Source: RGIG9608 sp045612365 (GTDB lineage Bacteria > Bacteroidota > Bacteroidia > Bacteroidales > Paludibacteraceae). From it: 64,000 bases of DNA. Every line of letters begins with the position of its first letter. The first letter of the stretch is position 1. This document shows, in pieces, positions 33,882 through 40,838 of this stretch. A program made the translations under genes and the position numbers. The DNA lies in contig JAZKYY010000017.1 of NCBI GenBank assembly GCA_045612365.1, positions 248,001 through 312,000 of the forward strand. The letters are read 5' to 3'. The notes under the pieces were generated by a model that was not told the origin of the DNA, searched no databases, and saw only the letters and a program-made list of their open reading frames with translations.

Positions 33882-35021
33882 ATGCTAAAACTTGCCATTA
33901 TAGGTGCTGGATACTTGCAACTTCCGCTGGTGCAGAAAGCCAAAACTTTAGGTATTGAAACGCATTGTTTTGCTTGGGAAGAAGGAGCGGTTTGTCGTGA
34001 TGTTGCTGATTATTTTTATCCAATATCAATTACAGAAAAAGAGCAAATTTTATCCATTTGTAAAAAAATAGGAATAAATGGAGTTCTTACTATTGCATCG
34101 GATTTGGCAGTTATAACGGTCAACTACGTTGCTCAGCAAATGGGACTTGTGGGAAATTCTGAGGAGTGTACCGTTGTGACAACTAATAAATTTGCAATGA
34201 GGCAACGATTTGTTTCTTTTGGTATTACTTCTCCTAAATATTGGCTTTTAAAAGAAACTGAATGTTTTCCCGTTGGAGCAAAATTTCCTTTAATAGTTAA
34301 ACCGACGGATCGCTCTGGAAGTTTGGGTGTAGAGAAAGTGGATGCTGAGCAAGATTTTTTTTCTGCGACGTCTAAGGCTTTTGAATGTTCATTTTCGAAG
34401 ACGGTGATAGTAGAAGAATTTGTAGAGGGAAGAGAAGTGAGTGTTGAATGTATTTCGTACAAAGGAAAACATTTTTTATTGGCCATTACGGATAAAATCA
34501 CAACATCTTCGCCTCACTTTGTGGAGATAGGTCATCATCAGCCTGCTAAAATCTCTGCAAAATTACAACATAAAATAGAGAAATTTACATTTGCTACTTT
34601 GGATGCTTTGCAGGTAGAAAACGGAGCTTCTCATACGGAGATAAAAATCACAACAGAAGAAAATCTTTATGTAATTGAAGTAGGAGCTAGAATGGGAGGA
34701 GATTTTATTGGTTCTCACTTGGTGCAGTTATCTACTGGATACGATTTTCTTCAAGGTGTGATAGATGTGTCATTGGGAAGGTTTCTTTTCCCTGATGTTG
34801 CAAACTTTTCAAATAATTCTGTTGGAGTTTATTTTCTTTCGGAGGAGAGTCTTTTTTTGAAACCTTTTATTGAGAATAGGGAGAAATATTCTGAGATAGT
34901 TGAGGCAGTATTTTTAGATAAAAGCATTTCCTTACTTCGTTCGAGCTCAGATAGAAGCGGATATTTGATTTATAAAGGTCAATTTTCGTCTTTGATAAAA
35001 AGCAAAGAAAGGGAAAAATAG
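33882..35021 (+). CDS. ATP-grasp ligase (carbamoyl-phosphate-synthase-like)
   Basis: 379 aa. N-terminal Rossmann-like preATP domain (LAIIGAGYLQLPLVQKAK), then an ATP-grasp fold: PLIVKPTDRSGSLGVEKV (nucleotide Lys and Gly loop), VIVEEFVEGREVSVECIS, and the metal-binding end THTEIKIT...YVIEVGARMGGDFIGS (Glu and Asn-equivalent positions). Such enzymes couple ATP to carboxylate-amine bonds. It belongs to the PurK/CarB/BL00235-like group, but the substrate is not evident. Third gene of the glycosyltransferase-methyltransferase cassette, which suggests addition of an amino acid or amide to a glycan, as inference only. Confidence 0.82.
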   Translation: MLKLAIIGAGYLQLPLVQKAKTLGIETHCFAWEEGAVCRDVADYFYPISITEKEQILSICKKIGINGVLTIASDLAVITVNYVAQQMGLVGNSEECTVVTTNKFAMRQRFVSFGITSPKYWLLKETECFPVGAKFPLIVKPTDRSGSLGVEKVDAEQDFFSATSKAFECSFSKTVIVEEFVEGREVSVECISYKGKHFLLAITDKITTSSPHFVEIGHHQPAKISAKLQHKIEKFTFATLDALQVENGASHTEIKITTEENLYVIEVGARMGGDFIGSHLVQLSTGYDFLQGVIDVSLGRFLFPDVANFSNNSVGVYFLSEESLFLKPFIENREKYSEIVEAVFLDKSISLLRSSSDRSGYLIYKGQFSSLIKSKEREK

Positions 35022-35023
35022 TT

Positions 35024-35031
35024 TAATTTTG
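35024..35031 (+). promoter_or_regulatory. -7 box TAATTTTG, pyrI
   Basis: Exact TAnnTTTG match 30 nt before the pyrI ATG, right after the ATP-grasp stop; no well-spaced TTTG. Confidence 0.45.
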
Positions 35032-35060
35032 TGCGTTAGAGTTTTTATAAAATACGTTTT

Positions 35061-35519
35061 ATGGAAAAGAAATTGAAAGTTGCGGCTTTGTGCAATGGAA
35101 CGGTGATAGATCATATCCCTTCCGAAAAACTTTTTGAGGTGGTTGCATTGTTGGATTTAGAGCATTGTACCAATCAGATTACGATTGGTAACAACTTGGA
35201 TAGTAGAATTTTAGGACAAAAAGGGATTATCAAAATATCCGACCGTTTTTTTGCCGAAGAGGAAATTAACAAAATTGCTTTGATAGCTCCAAACGCAAAA
35301 ATAAATATTGTAAGAAACTATGAGGTGGTAGAAAAGCGTTGTTTGGAACTTCCTGATGAGGTTTTTGGTATAATACGTTGTCCTAATTACAATTGTGTAA
35401 CAAATCATCAGCCTATTACAACGCATTTTGTTTCTCTAAAAGAAGGCGGTAATGCGTCTTTGAAGTGTCATTTTTGCGAACGCGATGTTGCTTTGCAGGA
35501 CGTTGAATTGAATAATTGA
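35061..35519 (+). CDS. pyrI: Aspartate carbamoyltransferase regulatory chain
   Basis: 152 aa. Allosteric subunit that binds CTP/ATP and controls the PyrB catalytic trimer in pyrimidine synthesis. Nucleotide-binding domain: LKVAALCNGTVIDHIPSEKLFEVV, ITIGNNLDSRILGQKGIIKI. The C-terminal zinc domain has all four Cys: CPNYNC (C-x4-C) and CHFC (C-x2-C). Full length. The usual partner pyrB is not next to it; the following gene is an unrelated flavin reductase. Whether pyrB lies elsewhere in the genome cannot be seen. Confidence 0.95.
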   Translation: MEKKLKVAALCNGTVIDHIPSEKLFEVVALLDLEHCTNQITIGNNLDSRILGQKGIIKISDRFFAEEEINKIALIAPNAKINIVRNYEVVEKRCLELPDEVFGIIRCPNYNCVTNHQPITTHFVSLKEGGNASLKCHFCERDVALQDVELNN

Positions 35520-35528
35520 TAAAAAGGA

Positions 35529-36110
35529 ATGGAGAAACAATCAAAGCGCATATCATGGAAGCCGGGGACAATGGTATATCCTTTGCCTGCAGTTTTGGTT
35601 TCTTGTGGCGATAGTGAAGAAAATCATAATCTTTTGACGGTTAGTTGGGTGGGGACAATTTGTAGTGATCCTGCGATGTGTTACATTTCAGTACGTCCTG
35701 AACGTTATTCTTATCCTATTATAAAAAAGACGGCGGAGTTTGTGTTGGATCTTACAACTGAGGATATGGCTTTTGCTACTGACTGGTGTGGAGTGCGTAG
35801 TGGAAAGGATTACGATAAGTTTGCAGAGATGAAACTCACAAAAGGGCAAGCTGGGAAAATAAATGCACCGATTGTGCTAGAATCACCTATAAATATAGAA
35901 TGTCAAGTAAAGCAAATAGTGCCATTGGGTTCACATGATATGTTTATTGCTGAAGTAGTAAATGTATTGGTTGACCCTAGATTTTTAGATGAATCTACTA
36001 ATGAATTTAGACTTTCCGAGGCGAAGCTTTTGGCTTATTCTCATGGGCATTACTACAAACTGGGAGAGGCAATCGGTCGTTTTGGTTGGAGTGTTAGAAA
36101 GAAGAAATAA
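35529..36110 (+). CDS. Flavin reductase-like FMN-binding protein
   Basis: 193 aa. Split-barrel flavin reductase fold (DIM6/NTAB family): SWKPGTMVYPLPAVLVSCGD, LLTVSWVGTICSDPAMCYISVRP, EFVLDLTTEDMAFATDWCGVRSGKDYDKF. The motif SWVG..C.DPP-like with a Thr/Ser near the flavin phosphate is visible. It could reduce FMN with NAD(P)H or serve as a simple flavoprotein. Starts 9 nt after pyrI and is followed by a strong terminator, so it shares the pyrI transcript. Confidence 0.85.
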   Translation: MEKQSKRISWKPGTMVYPLPAVLVSCGDSEENHNLLTVSWVGTICSDPAMCYISVRPERYSYPIIKKTAEFVLDLTTEDMAFATDWCGVRSGKDYDKFAEMKLTKGQAGKINAPIVLESPINIECQVKQIVPLGSHDMFIAEVVNVLVDPRFLDESTNEFRLSEAKLLAYSHGHYYKLGEAIGRFGWSVRKKK

Positions 36111-36142
36111 AAAAATCACTTACCTAGGTAAGTGATTTTTTT
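36111..36142. terminator. Terminator of pyrI-flavin reductase unit
   Basis: Near-perfect palindrome AATCACTTAC CTAG GTAAGTGATT with A-run before and T6 after; works in both directions and also lies downstream of the tRNA-Asp on the minus strand. Confidence 0.9.
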
Positions 36143-36145
36143 CTG

Positions 36146-36219
36146 CGGTATGGACGGGACTCGAACCCGCGACCCCATGCGTGACAGGCATGTATTCTAA
36201 CCAACTGAACTACCACACC
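36146..36219 (-). tRNA. tRNA-Asp (anticodon GUC)
   Basis: 74 nt cloverleaf. Acceptor GGTGTGG (36213-36219) pairs with CCATACC (36147-36153); D arm TTCAGTTGGTTAGAA; anticodon arm CATGC CTGTCAC GCATG with anticodon GTC; T arm GCGGGTTCGAGTCCCGT. The 3' CCA is not encoded (GCA follows). Its transcript ends at the bidirectional hairpin 36111-36142. Confidence 0.98.
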
Positions 36220-36221
36220 AA

Positions 36222-36245
36222 ACCGCATTAATTCTCAAATGCGGT
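36222..36245 (-). promoter_or_regulatory. Leader hairpin directly before tRNA-Asp
   Basis: ACCGCATT (36222-36229) and AATGCGGT (36238-36245) form an 8-bp stem in the 5' leader, 2 nt before the mature tRNA. It probably covers most of the transcript start; it may aid 5' processing. Confidence 0.6.
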
Positions 36246-36246
36246 G

Positions 36247-36277
36247 CAAAGGTAATTCTATTTTTCTTTTCTGCAAA
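36247..36277 (-). promoter_or_regulatory. Consensus promoter of tRNA-Asp
   Basis: TTTG (36274-36277), 19 nt, TACCTTTG (36247-36254): full consensus match. Confidence 0.9.
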
Positions 36278-36383
36278 TTTTCTTTTATGTTTTTTTTAGT
36301 TTTCTTTTGCAAAAACTTTTTTTGAGAAAAAAAAGGAGCAAATAATTTATAAAACTTTTATTCAGACACCTTTCTTTTTTTTC

Positions 36384-36391
36384 TATCTTTG
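36384..36391 (+). promoter_or_regulatory. -7 box TATCTTTG, nusB
   Basis: Exact TAnnTTTG match 24 nt before the nusB ATG; nearest -33 candidate TTTA is 23 nt upstream. Confidence 0.5.
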
Positions 36392-36415
36392 CAGTGAAAA
36401 AATGACGATCTTTTT

Positions 36416-37348
36416 ATGATAAACAGAACCCTTCTCCGTACAAAGGCAGTGCAGTTGTTATACGCTTATCAAACAAGCAAAGGAACAAAGACGGTAGCTG
36501 CTGTAGAAACAGAAATTGTTTCTAGTCTTCAAAAAACTTACGAACTTTATTATCAGTTACTTAAACTTAGTGTAGAACTTACACGTTATGCGGAGGAACG
36601 TATAGATGCGGGGCGTAATAAATTTTGTCCTACTCCAGAAGAGCTCAATCCGAATATGCGTTTTGTTAATAATCTGTTTATTCAACAACTCGACAAGACG
36701 CTTTCCGAGATAGAAAAAGAGAAAAATTACATAAGCATTTGGCGTGACTGTCCAGAGATTGTGAAGTGTATTTTTGAGGAACTAATTCTTCCTATGCCTG
36801 CATATGTAGAATATATGGAGAAGAAAGAAAATATTTTTGATGAAGACAAAAATATCTGGAAAAAAATATATTCAGAAATTCCTGATTTCGATCCATTCTA
36901 TGAGTTTATAGAGGAAAAAAATATCTATTGGTCAGATGATGTAGATATGGTTTCAAGTTTTGTGATAAAGACAATTAAGCGAACAAAAGAAGAAGGAGTA
37001 CTTTATTTTGTGGATATGGAAGATGAAGAGGATTTCTCTTTCATAAAAAAACTCTTGAACGAGGCAATTGAAAATTACGATCAAAACAAATCTTACATCG
37101 AAAAGGTGATTAAAAATTGGGATAGTGAAAGAATTGCCTTTATGGATATGATAATTATGGTTTTGGCTATTACCGAAATTCTTAATTTCCCAACAATTCC
37201 AGTTAATGTTACTTTGAATGAGTTTATAGATATTGCAAAGTTGTATAGTACAGAAAAGAGTGGCTCATTTATAAACGGTGTTCTTGATAAGGTTGTAGGT
37301 TTGCTAAAGGAAGAACGTAATTTTATAAAGGTAGAGTACGTCCGATAG
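36416..37348 (+). CDS. nusB: Transcription antitermination factor NusB
   Basis: 310 aa, about twice the E. coli length, which is usual for Bacteroidota. Binds boxA with S10 (NusE) and supports rRNA transcription. The N-terminus MINRTLLRTKAVQLLYAYQTS and the C-terminal segment WDSERIAFMDMIIMVLAITEIL...VTLNEFIDIAKLYSTEKSGSFINGVLDKV are the recognisable NusB helices. The extra 150 residues in between are acidic and helical. First gene of nusB-yajC-ybbR-coaE. Confidence 0.93.
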   Translation: MINRTLLRTKAVQLLYAYQTSKGTKTVAAVETEIVSSLQKTYELYYQLLKLSVELTRYAEERIDAGRNKFCPTPEELNPNMRFVNNLFIQQLDKTLSEIEKEKNYISIWRDCPEIVKCIFEELILPMPAYVEYMEKKENIFDEDKNIWKKIYSEIPDFDPFYEFIEEKNIYWSDDVDMVSSFVIKTIKRTKEEGVLYFVDMEDEEDFSFIKKLLNEAIENYDQNKSYIEKVIKNWDSERIAFMDMIIMVLAITEILNFPTIPVNVTLNEFIDIAKLYSTEKSGSFINGVLDKVVGLLKEERNFIKVEYVR

Positions 37349-37360
37349 TTTGTTTTTTGT

Positions 37361-37368
37361 TATTTTTG
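37361..37368 (+). promoter_or_regulatory. -7 box TATTTTTG, yajC
   Basis: Exact TAnnTTTG match 26 nt before the yajC ATG and just after nusB; may give yajC-ybbR-coaE separate expression. No well-spaced TTTG. Confidence 0.45.
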
Positions 37369-37393
37369 CGATAGAAATTTTAATTTAATTTAT

Positions 37394-37729
37394 ATGTTGA
37401 CTACAATTTTATTACAAGTACAAGCTGCTCAACCACAGGGCGGAGGTTGGCAATCACTTATTATGATTTTGCTTATTTTCGTGGTGTTCTACTTTTTTAT
37501 GATTCGTCCGCAGAGTAAAAAGCAAAAAGAGATTCAAAAACAACGCGACGCTATGCAACCAGGCGACAGAGTGATTACGTCTGGTGGTATTTACGGAAAA
37601 GTAAAAGACATCAAAGACGATGTAGTTGTTATTGAAGTGGCTGATAATGTGAGAATAAAGGTCGCAAAATCAATGATTTTTATTTCTCCAGAAGATGCAG
37701 CAACACAGCAAACTGCAGAAAAGAAGTAA
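37394..37729 (+). CDS. yajC: Preprotein translocase accessory subunit YajC
   Basis: 111 aa. Small inner-membrane partner of SecDF. One membrane helix (WQSLIMILLIFVVFYFFMIRPQSKK) followed by the conserved RPQSKKQKEIQKQ... and a beta domain VITSGGIYGKVKDIKDDVVVIEVADNVRIKVAKS. Length normal. Sits between nusB and ybbR as usual in Bacteroidota. Confidence 0.95.
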   Translation: MLTTILLQVQAAQPQGGGWQSLIMILLIFVVFYFFMIRPQSKKQKEIQKQRDAMQPGDRVITSGGIYGKVKDIKDDVVVIEVADNVRIKVAKSMIFISPEDAATQQTAEKK

Positions 37730-37750
37730 GCGTTGTTTATTAAAAGTAAT

Positions 37751-38740
37751 ATGTCAAAAGAAAATTTTTTGAACATATTGAAGAACATTTCTCATAAGAT
37801 TAAGGTATTATTCTTTCAGAAAGATACCTTAATCTTTTTGATTTTTTTGTTAATCGCTACGTTTGTTTGGTTTCTACATACTTCCAATCGTCAGCGTGAA
37901 ATTAAGATTCCTTTTGTTGTAGAACATAAAGGAATTCCTAGAAATATTTTAGTTTCTAGTAAGTTGCCTAGTAAAATTGAGGTAAAAATAGAAGATGTAG
38001 GTAGCAAAATTTTTGAGTATGCTTTTGCTAAGCAACCGACTGTTGTTGTTGATTGGAGCAGTTTGATTTCTAAAGAAAGAGAGATTGCTTTTTTCTCTAA
38101 GGAACAATTGGAACAAGAAGTTGGTCGATTTATTTATTCCTCGTCGAGTATATTGTCTATTCCAAGTGGAATAGAGATGAAATACAAGTGGCAAGTAGCA
38201 AAAAAGATTCCTGTAAGGTTGGCCTCGAGCGTAAAACTTCTTCCGCAGCAGACATTGTTGGATTCTATTACTATCGTGCCCGATTCGGTGGTTGCTTATG
38301 GGGATATGCGACTTTTGGATACGCTTAAGGTTGTTTATCTTGAGCCAATTAGCCAAGAACTTGAGAATGGAAACAATGTACTGAATTTGAAAATTGCAGA
38401 GAAGAACAATCTTACGTTTTCAGAAAGCGAGGTGGTTGTAACTATCCCGATTGAGTTGGTAACCGAAAAAACATTGGAGATTCCAATTTCTCAAATAAAT
38501 TTCCCGGAAAACATTATTTTACATACTTTCCCATCAATTGTCAAGGTTTCTTTCTTTGTTAGTGTGAGTAATTTTAAGAAAGTAACAGCCGATGATTTTA
38601 ATGTCTTGGTCGATTATAATTTATTGAAATTCAACACTTCAAAGAAACAAACAATAGACGTAGTGAGCAAAAATCCAAAAGCAAGCAACGTAAGTTTTTA
38701 TCCTCACGAGATTGAATTCCTGTTAGAAGAGGTGAAATGA
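37751..38740 (+). CDS. YbbR/CdaR-like protein
   Basis: 329 aa from the ATG at 37751; a TTG at 37733 was rejected. One N-terminal membrane helix (TLIFLIFLLIATFVWFLHTS), then extracytoplasmic YbbR repeats: IPFVVEHKGIPRNILVSSKLPSKIEVKI, KKIPVRLASSVKLLPQQTLLDSITIVPDSVVAYG and further strands. In Firmicutes the homologue CdaR regulates the diadenylate cyclase CdaA; no cyclase gene is beside it here. Overlaps coaE by 4 nt (ATGA). Confidence 0.85.
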   Translation: MSKENFLNILKNISHKIKVLFFQKDTLIFLIFLLIATFVWFLHTSNRQREIKIPFVVEHKGIPRNILVSSKLPSKIEVKIEDVGSKIFEYAFAKQPTVVVDWSSLISKEREIAFFSKEQLEQEVGRFIYSSSSILSIPSGIEMKYKWQVAKKIPVRLASSVKLLPQQTLLDSITIVPDSVVAYGDMRLLDTLKVVYLEPISQELENGNNVLNLKIAEKNNLTFSESEVVVTIPIELVTEKTLEIPISQINFPENIILHTFPSIVKVSFFVSVSNFKKVTADDFNVLVDYNLLKFNTSKKQTIDVVSKNPKASNVSFYPHEIEFLLEEVK

Positions 38741-39312
38741 AAAAAATTGGTATTTGTGGAGGAATAGGAAGTGGAAAATCTGTAGTTTCTCGTGTGTTAA
38801 GGAATCTTGGATTTGATGTTTATGATTCGGATTCTGCGGCGAAAAGTTTAATGAATACTGATATTTCTGTTCGTGCAGCACTTATTGAAAAGTTCGGGAA
38901 AGAGGTTTATGATGGCGAATTCTTGGATAGAAAGTTTCTTGCACAACGAATTTTTTCAAACGATCAAGATAGGATTTTTGTTAATCAGGTGGTACATCCT
39001 GTTGTCGCTAATGATTTTTTGAGGTGGGCGGCAAGTCTTCTGAGTTCAAAACTCGTTTTTATAGAATCAGCCATTCTCTATGAAAGTGAAATTGCTCAAC
39101 TTACAGATGCAAGTATTTTTGTTGATGCACCTTTGGATATTAGAGTTGAGCGTGTGATGAGGAGAAACGATTGTTCTAAAGATGATGCTTTTTCCCGAAT
39201 TGCGGCACAAAATGTAGAACTAGACAAAGCGAAAAGTCAATTTATAATACAAAACGATAACAAGGGATTAGTTTCTAAGCAATTGATTGCTGTGCTTAAC
39301 CAACTGATTTAG
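38737..39312 (+). CDS. coaE: Dephospho-CoA kinase
   Basis: 191 aa. Last step of coenzyme A synthesis: phosphorylates the 3'-OH of dephospho-CoA. P-loop GICGGIGSGKSVVS, YDSDSAAKSLMN, and the family segment VHPVVANDFLRW. FIESAILYESEI and RVMRRNDCSKDDAFSRIAAQ match the CoA-binding and lid regions. Translationally coupled to ybbR, and its 3' end overlaps the convergent DEAD-box gene by 17 nt. Confidence 0.95.
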   Translation: MKKIGICGGIGSGKSVVSRVLRNLGFDVYDSDSAAKSLMNTDISVRAALIEKFGKEVYDGEFLDRKFLAQRIFSNDQDRIFVNQVVHPVVANDFLRWAASLLSSKLVFIESAILYESEIAQLTDASIFVDAPLDIRVERVMRRNDCSKDDAFSRIAAQNVELDKAKSQFIIQNDNKGLVSKQLIAVLNQLI

Positions 39313-40549
39313 GATTCTTGTTTTTTTGTTTCCCACTTCTTTTGTTATTTTTTCTTTTCGGAGAATAGAATTTCTTCTTCTTAGGAGTAGCAGGTTTGTC
39401 TTCAATGGGAGGTGCCATTTCGGCAATTTTCTCAGGGAGTAACAAGCGGTTTATCGGTTTGCCTAAGAATTTTTCTATCTTATCGAAATGAAATCTGTCT
39501 TTTGGAGAGACAAAGGTTATGGCTCTACCTTTTGCTCCTGCGCGAGCAGTTCGCCCTATACGATGAACATAATCTTCTGCTTGTTTGGGTACATCGTAGT
39601 TAATAACTAGTTCAACATCGTCAATGTCAATTCCTCTCGAAACAATATCGGTTGCAACAATTGCTTGTAGTTTATTGTTTTTGAAATTTAGCATTACCTC
39701 TTTTCTTTTTTCTTGCAACAAACCAGAGTGCATTTGTTCGATGTTTACTCCTTGCTGTTTGAATCGTATGTATATCTCCCAAACTTTCTCTTTTGAAGAA
39801 GAAAAAATAATGTTTTTTCCTGTTTTCTCTTTGAAGATTTCTTTTAGTAAAGGATTTTTTTGATTTTCATTGAGCAAGTAAATACCTTGATCAATTCCTT
39901 CTGCTGGTTTTGAAACGGCAATTTTTACCTCAACCGGATTGTTTAGGATTTTTTTTGCTAAAGATTCAACTTCGGTGGGGAACGTAGCCGAGAACATCAG
40001 CGTTTGTCTTTTTGGAGGGAGGTAGCTGATAATCTCCATAATATCGTCATAGAAACCTATGTCGAGCATTCTGTCTGCTTCGTCCAGAATGAGGTATTCT
40101 ATGCAGGAAAAATCCACGTTGTTCGTTCTCAAATGAGAGAGTAATCTGCCCGGAGTTGCAATAGCAATATCTCCTCCTGTTTTAAGAGCTTTTTCTTGTT
40201 GTGCAAAGGCAACTCCATCGTTACCGCCATAGACAGCAATCCAAGAAATATCAGTATAATAAGCAAAACCGCAGAGCAATTGGTCAACTTGTAAAGCAAG
40301 TTCTCTGGTAGGAACAAGAATAAGAGCATTTACTTTATTCTTATGCTGATTGTTGCGCGAAAGAAGTTCTAGAAGAGGGAGAAGATAAGCAGCAGTTTTT
40401 CCAGTTCCCGTTTGTGCCGATCCAAGAATGTCATTCCTTTCTAAAATAACGGGAATGGCTTGCTCTTGAATGGGAGTGCATTTGGAGAAATTCATTGCAT
40501 CGAGACCATCCAATATGTCATCGTTCAAATCTAATTCGTCAAAATACAT
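39296..40549 (-). CDS. DEAD-box RNA helicase
   Basis: 417 aa. ATP-dependent RNA helicase. Motifs in order: Q motif (FSKCTPIQEQAIPVIL), Walker A AQTGTGKTAAYLLP, PTRELALQVDQ, TPGRLLSHL, DEADRMLD, SATFP, IIFSSSKEKVW, GIDIDDVELVINYDVP and HRIGRTARAGAKG. The C-terminus is Lys-rich (PKKKKFYSPKRKNNKRSGKQK), typical of the RhlE-like Bacteroidota proteins that act in ribosome assembly or mRNA decay. No specific RNA target is readable. Confidence 0.95.
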   Translation of the reverse strand: MYFDELDLNDDILDGLDAMNFSKCTPIQEQAIPVILERNDILGSAQTGTGKTAAYLLPLLELLSRNNQHKNKVNALILVPTRELALQVDQLLCGFAYYTDISWIAVYGGNDGVAFAQQEKALKTGGDIAIATPGRLLSHLRTNNVDFSCIEYLILDEADRMLDIGFYDDIMEIISYLPPKRQTLMFSATFPTEVESLAKKILNNPVEVKIAVSKPAEGIDQGIYLLNENQKNPLLKEIFKEKTGKNIIFSSSKEKVWEIYIRFKQQGVNIEQMHSGLLQEKRKEVMLNFKNNKLQAIVATDIVSRGIDIDDVELVINYDVPKQAEDYVHRIGRTARAGAKGRAITFVSPKDRFHFDKIEKFLGKPINRLLLPEKIAEMAPPIEDKPATPKKKKFYSPKRKNNKRSGKQKNKNPKSVG

Positions 40550-40645
40550 AACTCAGGAAAAGTTTCTGGATTTATAAAAAACACGATTTCCCAGAGAAAG
40601 AAAAAATTCTTTTGCTCCATTCAATCGTGCTTTTCCAAAATCTTA

Positions 40646-40825
40646 TTAAGGCATTACAATTACCAAAATGATGTAAAGTAATAAACCGGGGAATCCCACA
40701 GAAAACAGAGATAAAAGAAGATATAGTACACGTACCATGGTTACATCCCAACCCAAATATTCTGCAATACCAGCACAAACACCAGCAACCATTTTATTAC
40801 TTGATTTTTTTAGTTTTTTATTCAT
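40646..40825 (-). CDS. Tiny PspC-domain membrane protein
   Basis: 59 aa, start ATG 40825. Reads MNKKLKKSSNKMVAGVCAGI, then AEYLGWDVTMVRVLYLLLSL and a hydrophobic C-terminal half ending VIVMP. The VAGVCAGIAEYLGWD turn plus a following membrane pair is the PspC signature. In enterobacteria PspC senses membrane stress and activates PspA; single-domain versions like this are common in Bacteroidota with unknown targets. It sits 13 nt after the metG stop on the same strand and is probably in the metG transcript. Confidence 0.88.
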   Translation of the reverse strand: MNKKLKKSSNKMVAGVCAGIAEYLGWDVTMVRVLYLLLSLFSVGFPGLLLYIILVIVMP

Positions 40826-40838
40826 GATAATTTTCTTT

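Noticed and set aside
33277..33882. Minus-strand frames opposite the methyltransferase
   Set aside because: The plus-strand gene has motif I and close coupling to its neighbours; the antisense frames overlap each other and lack any signature.
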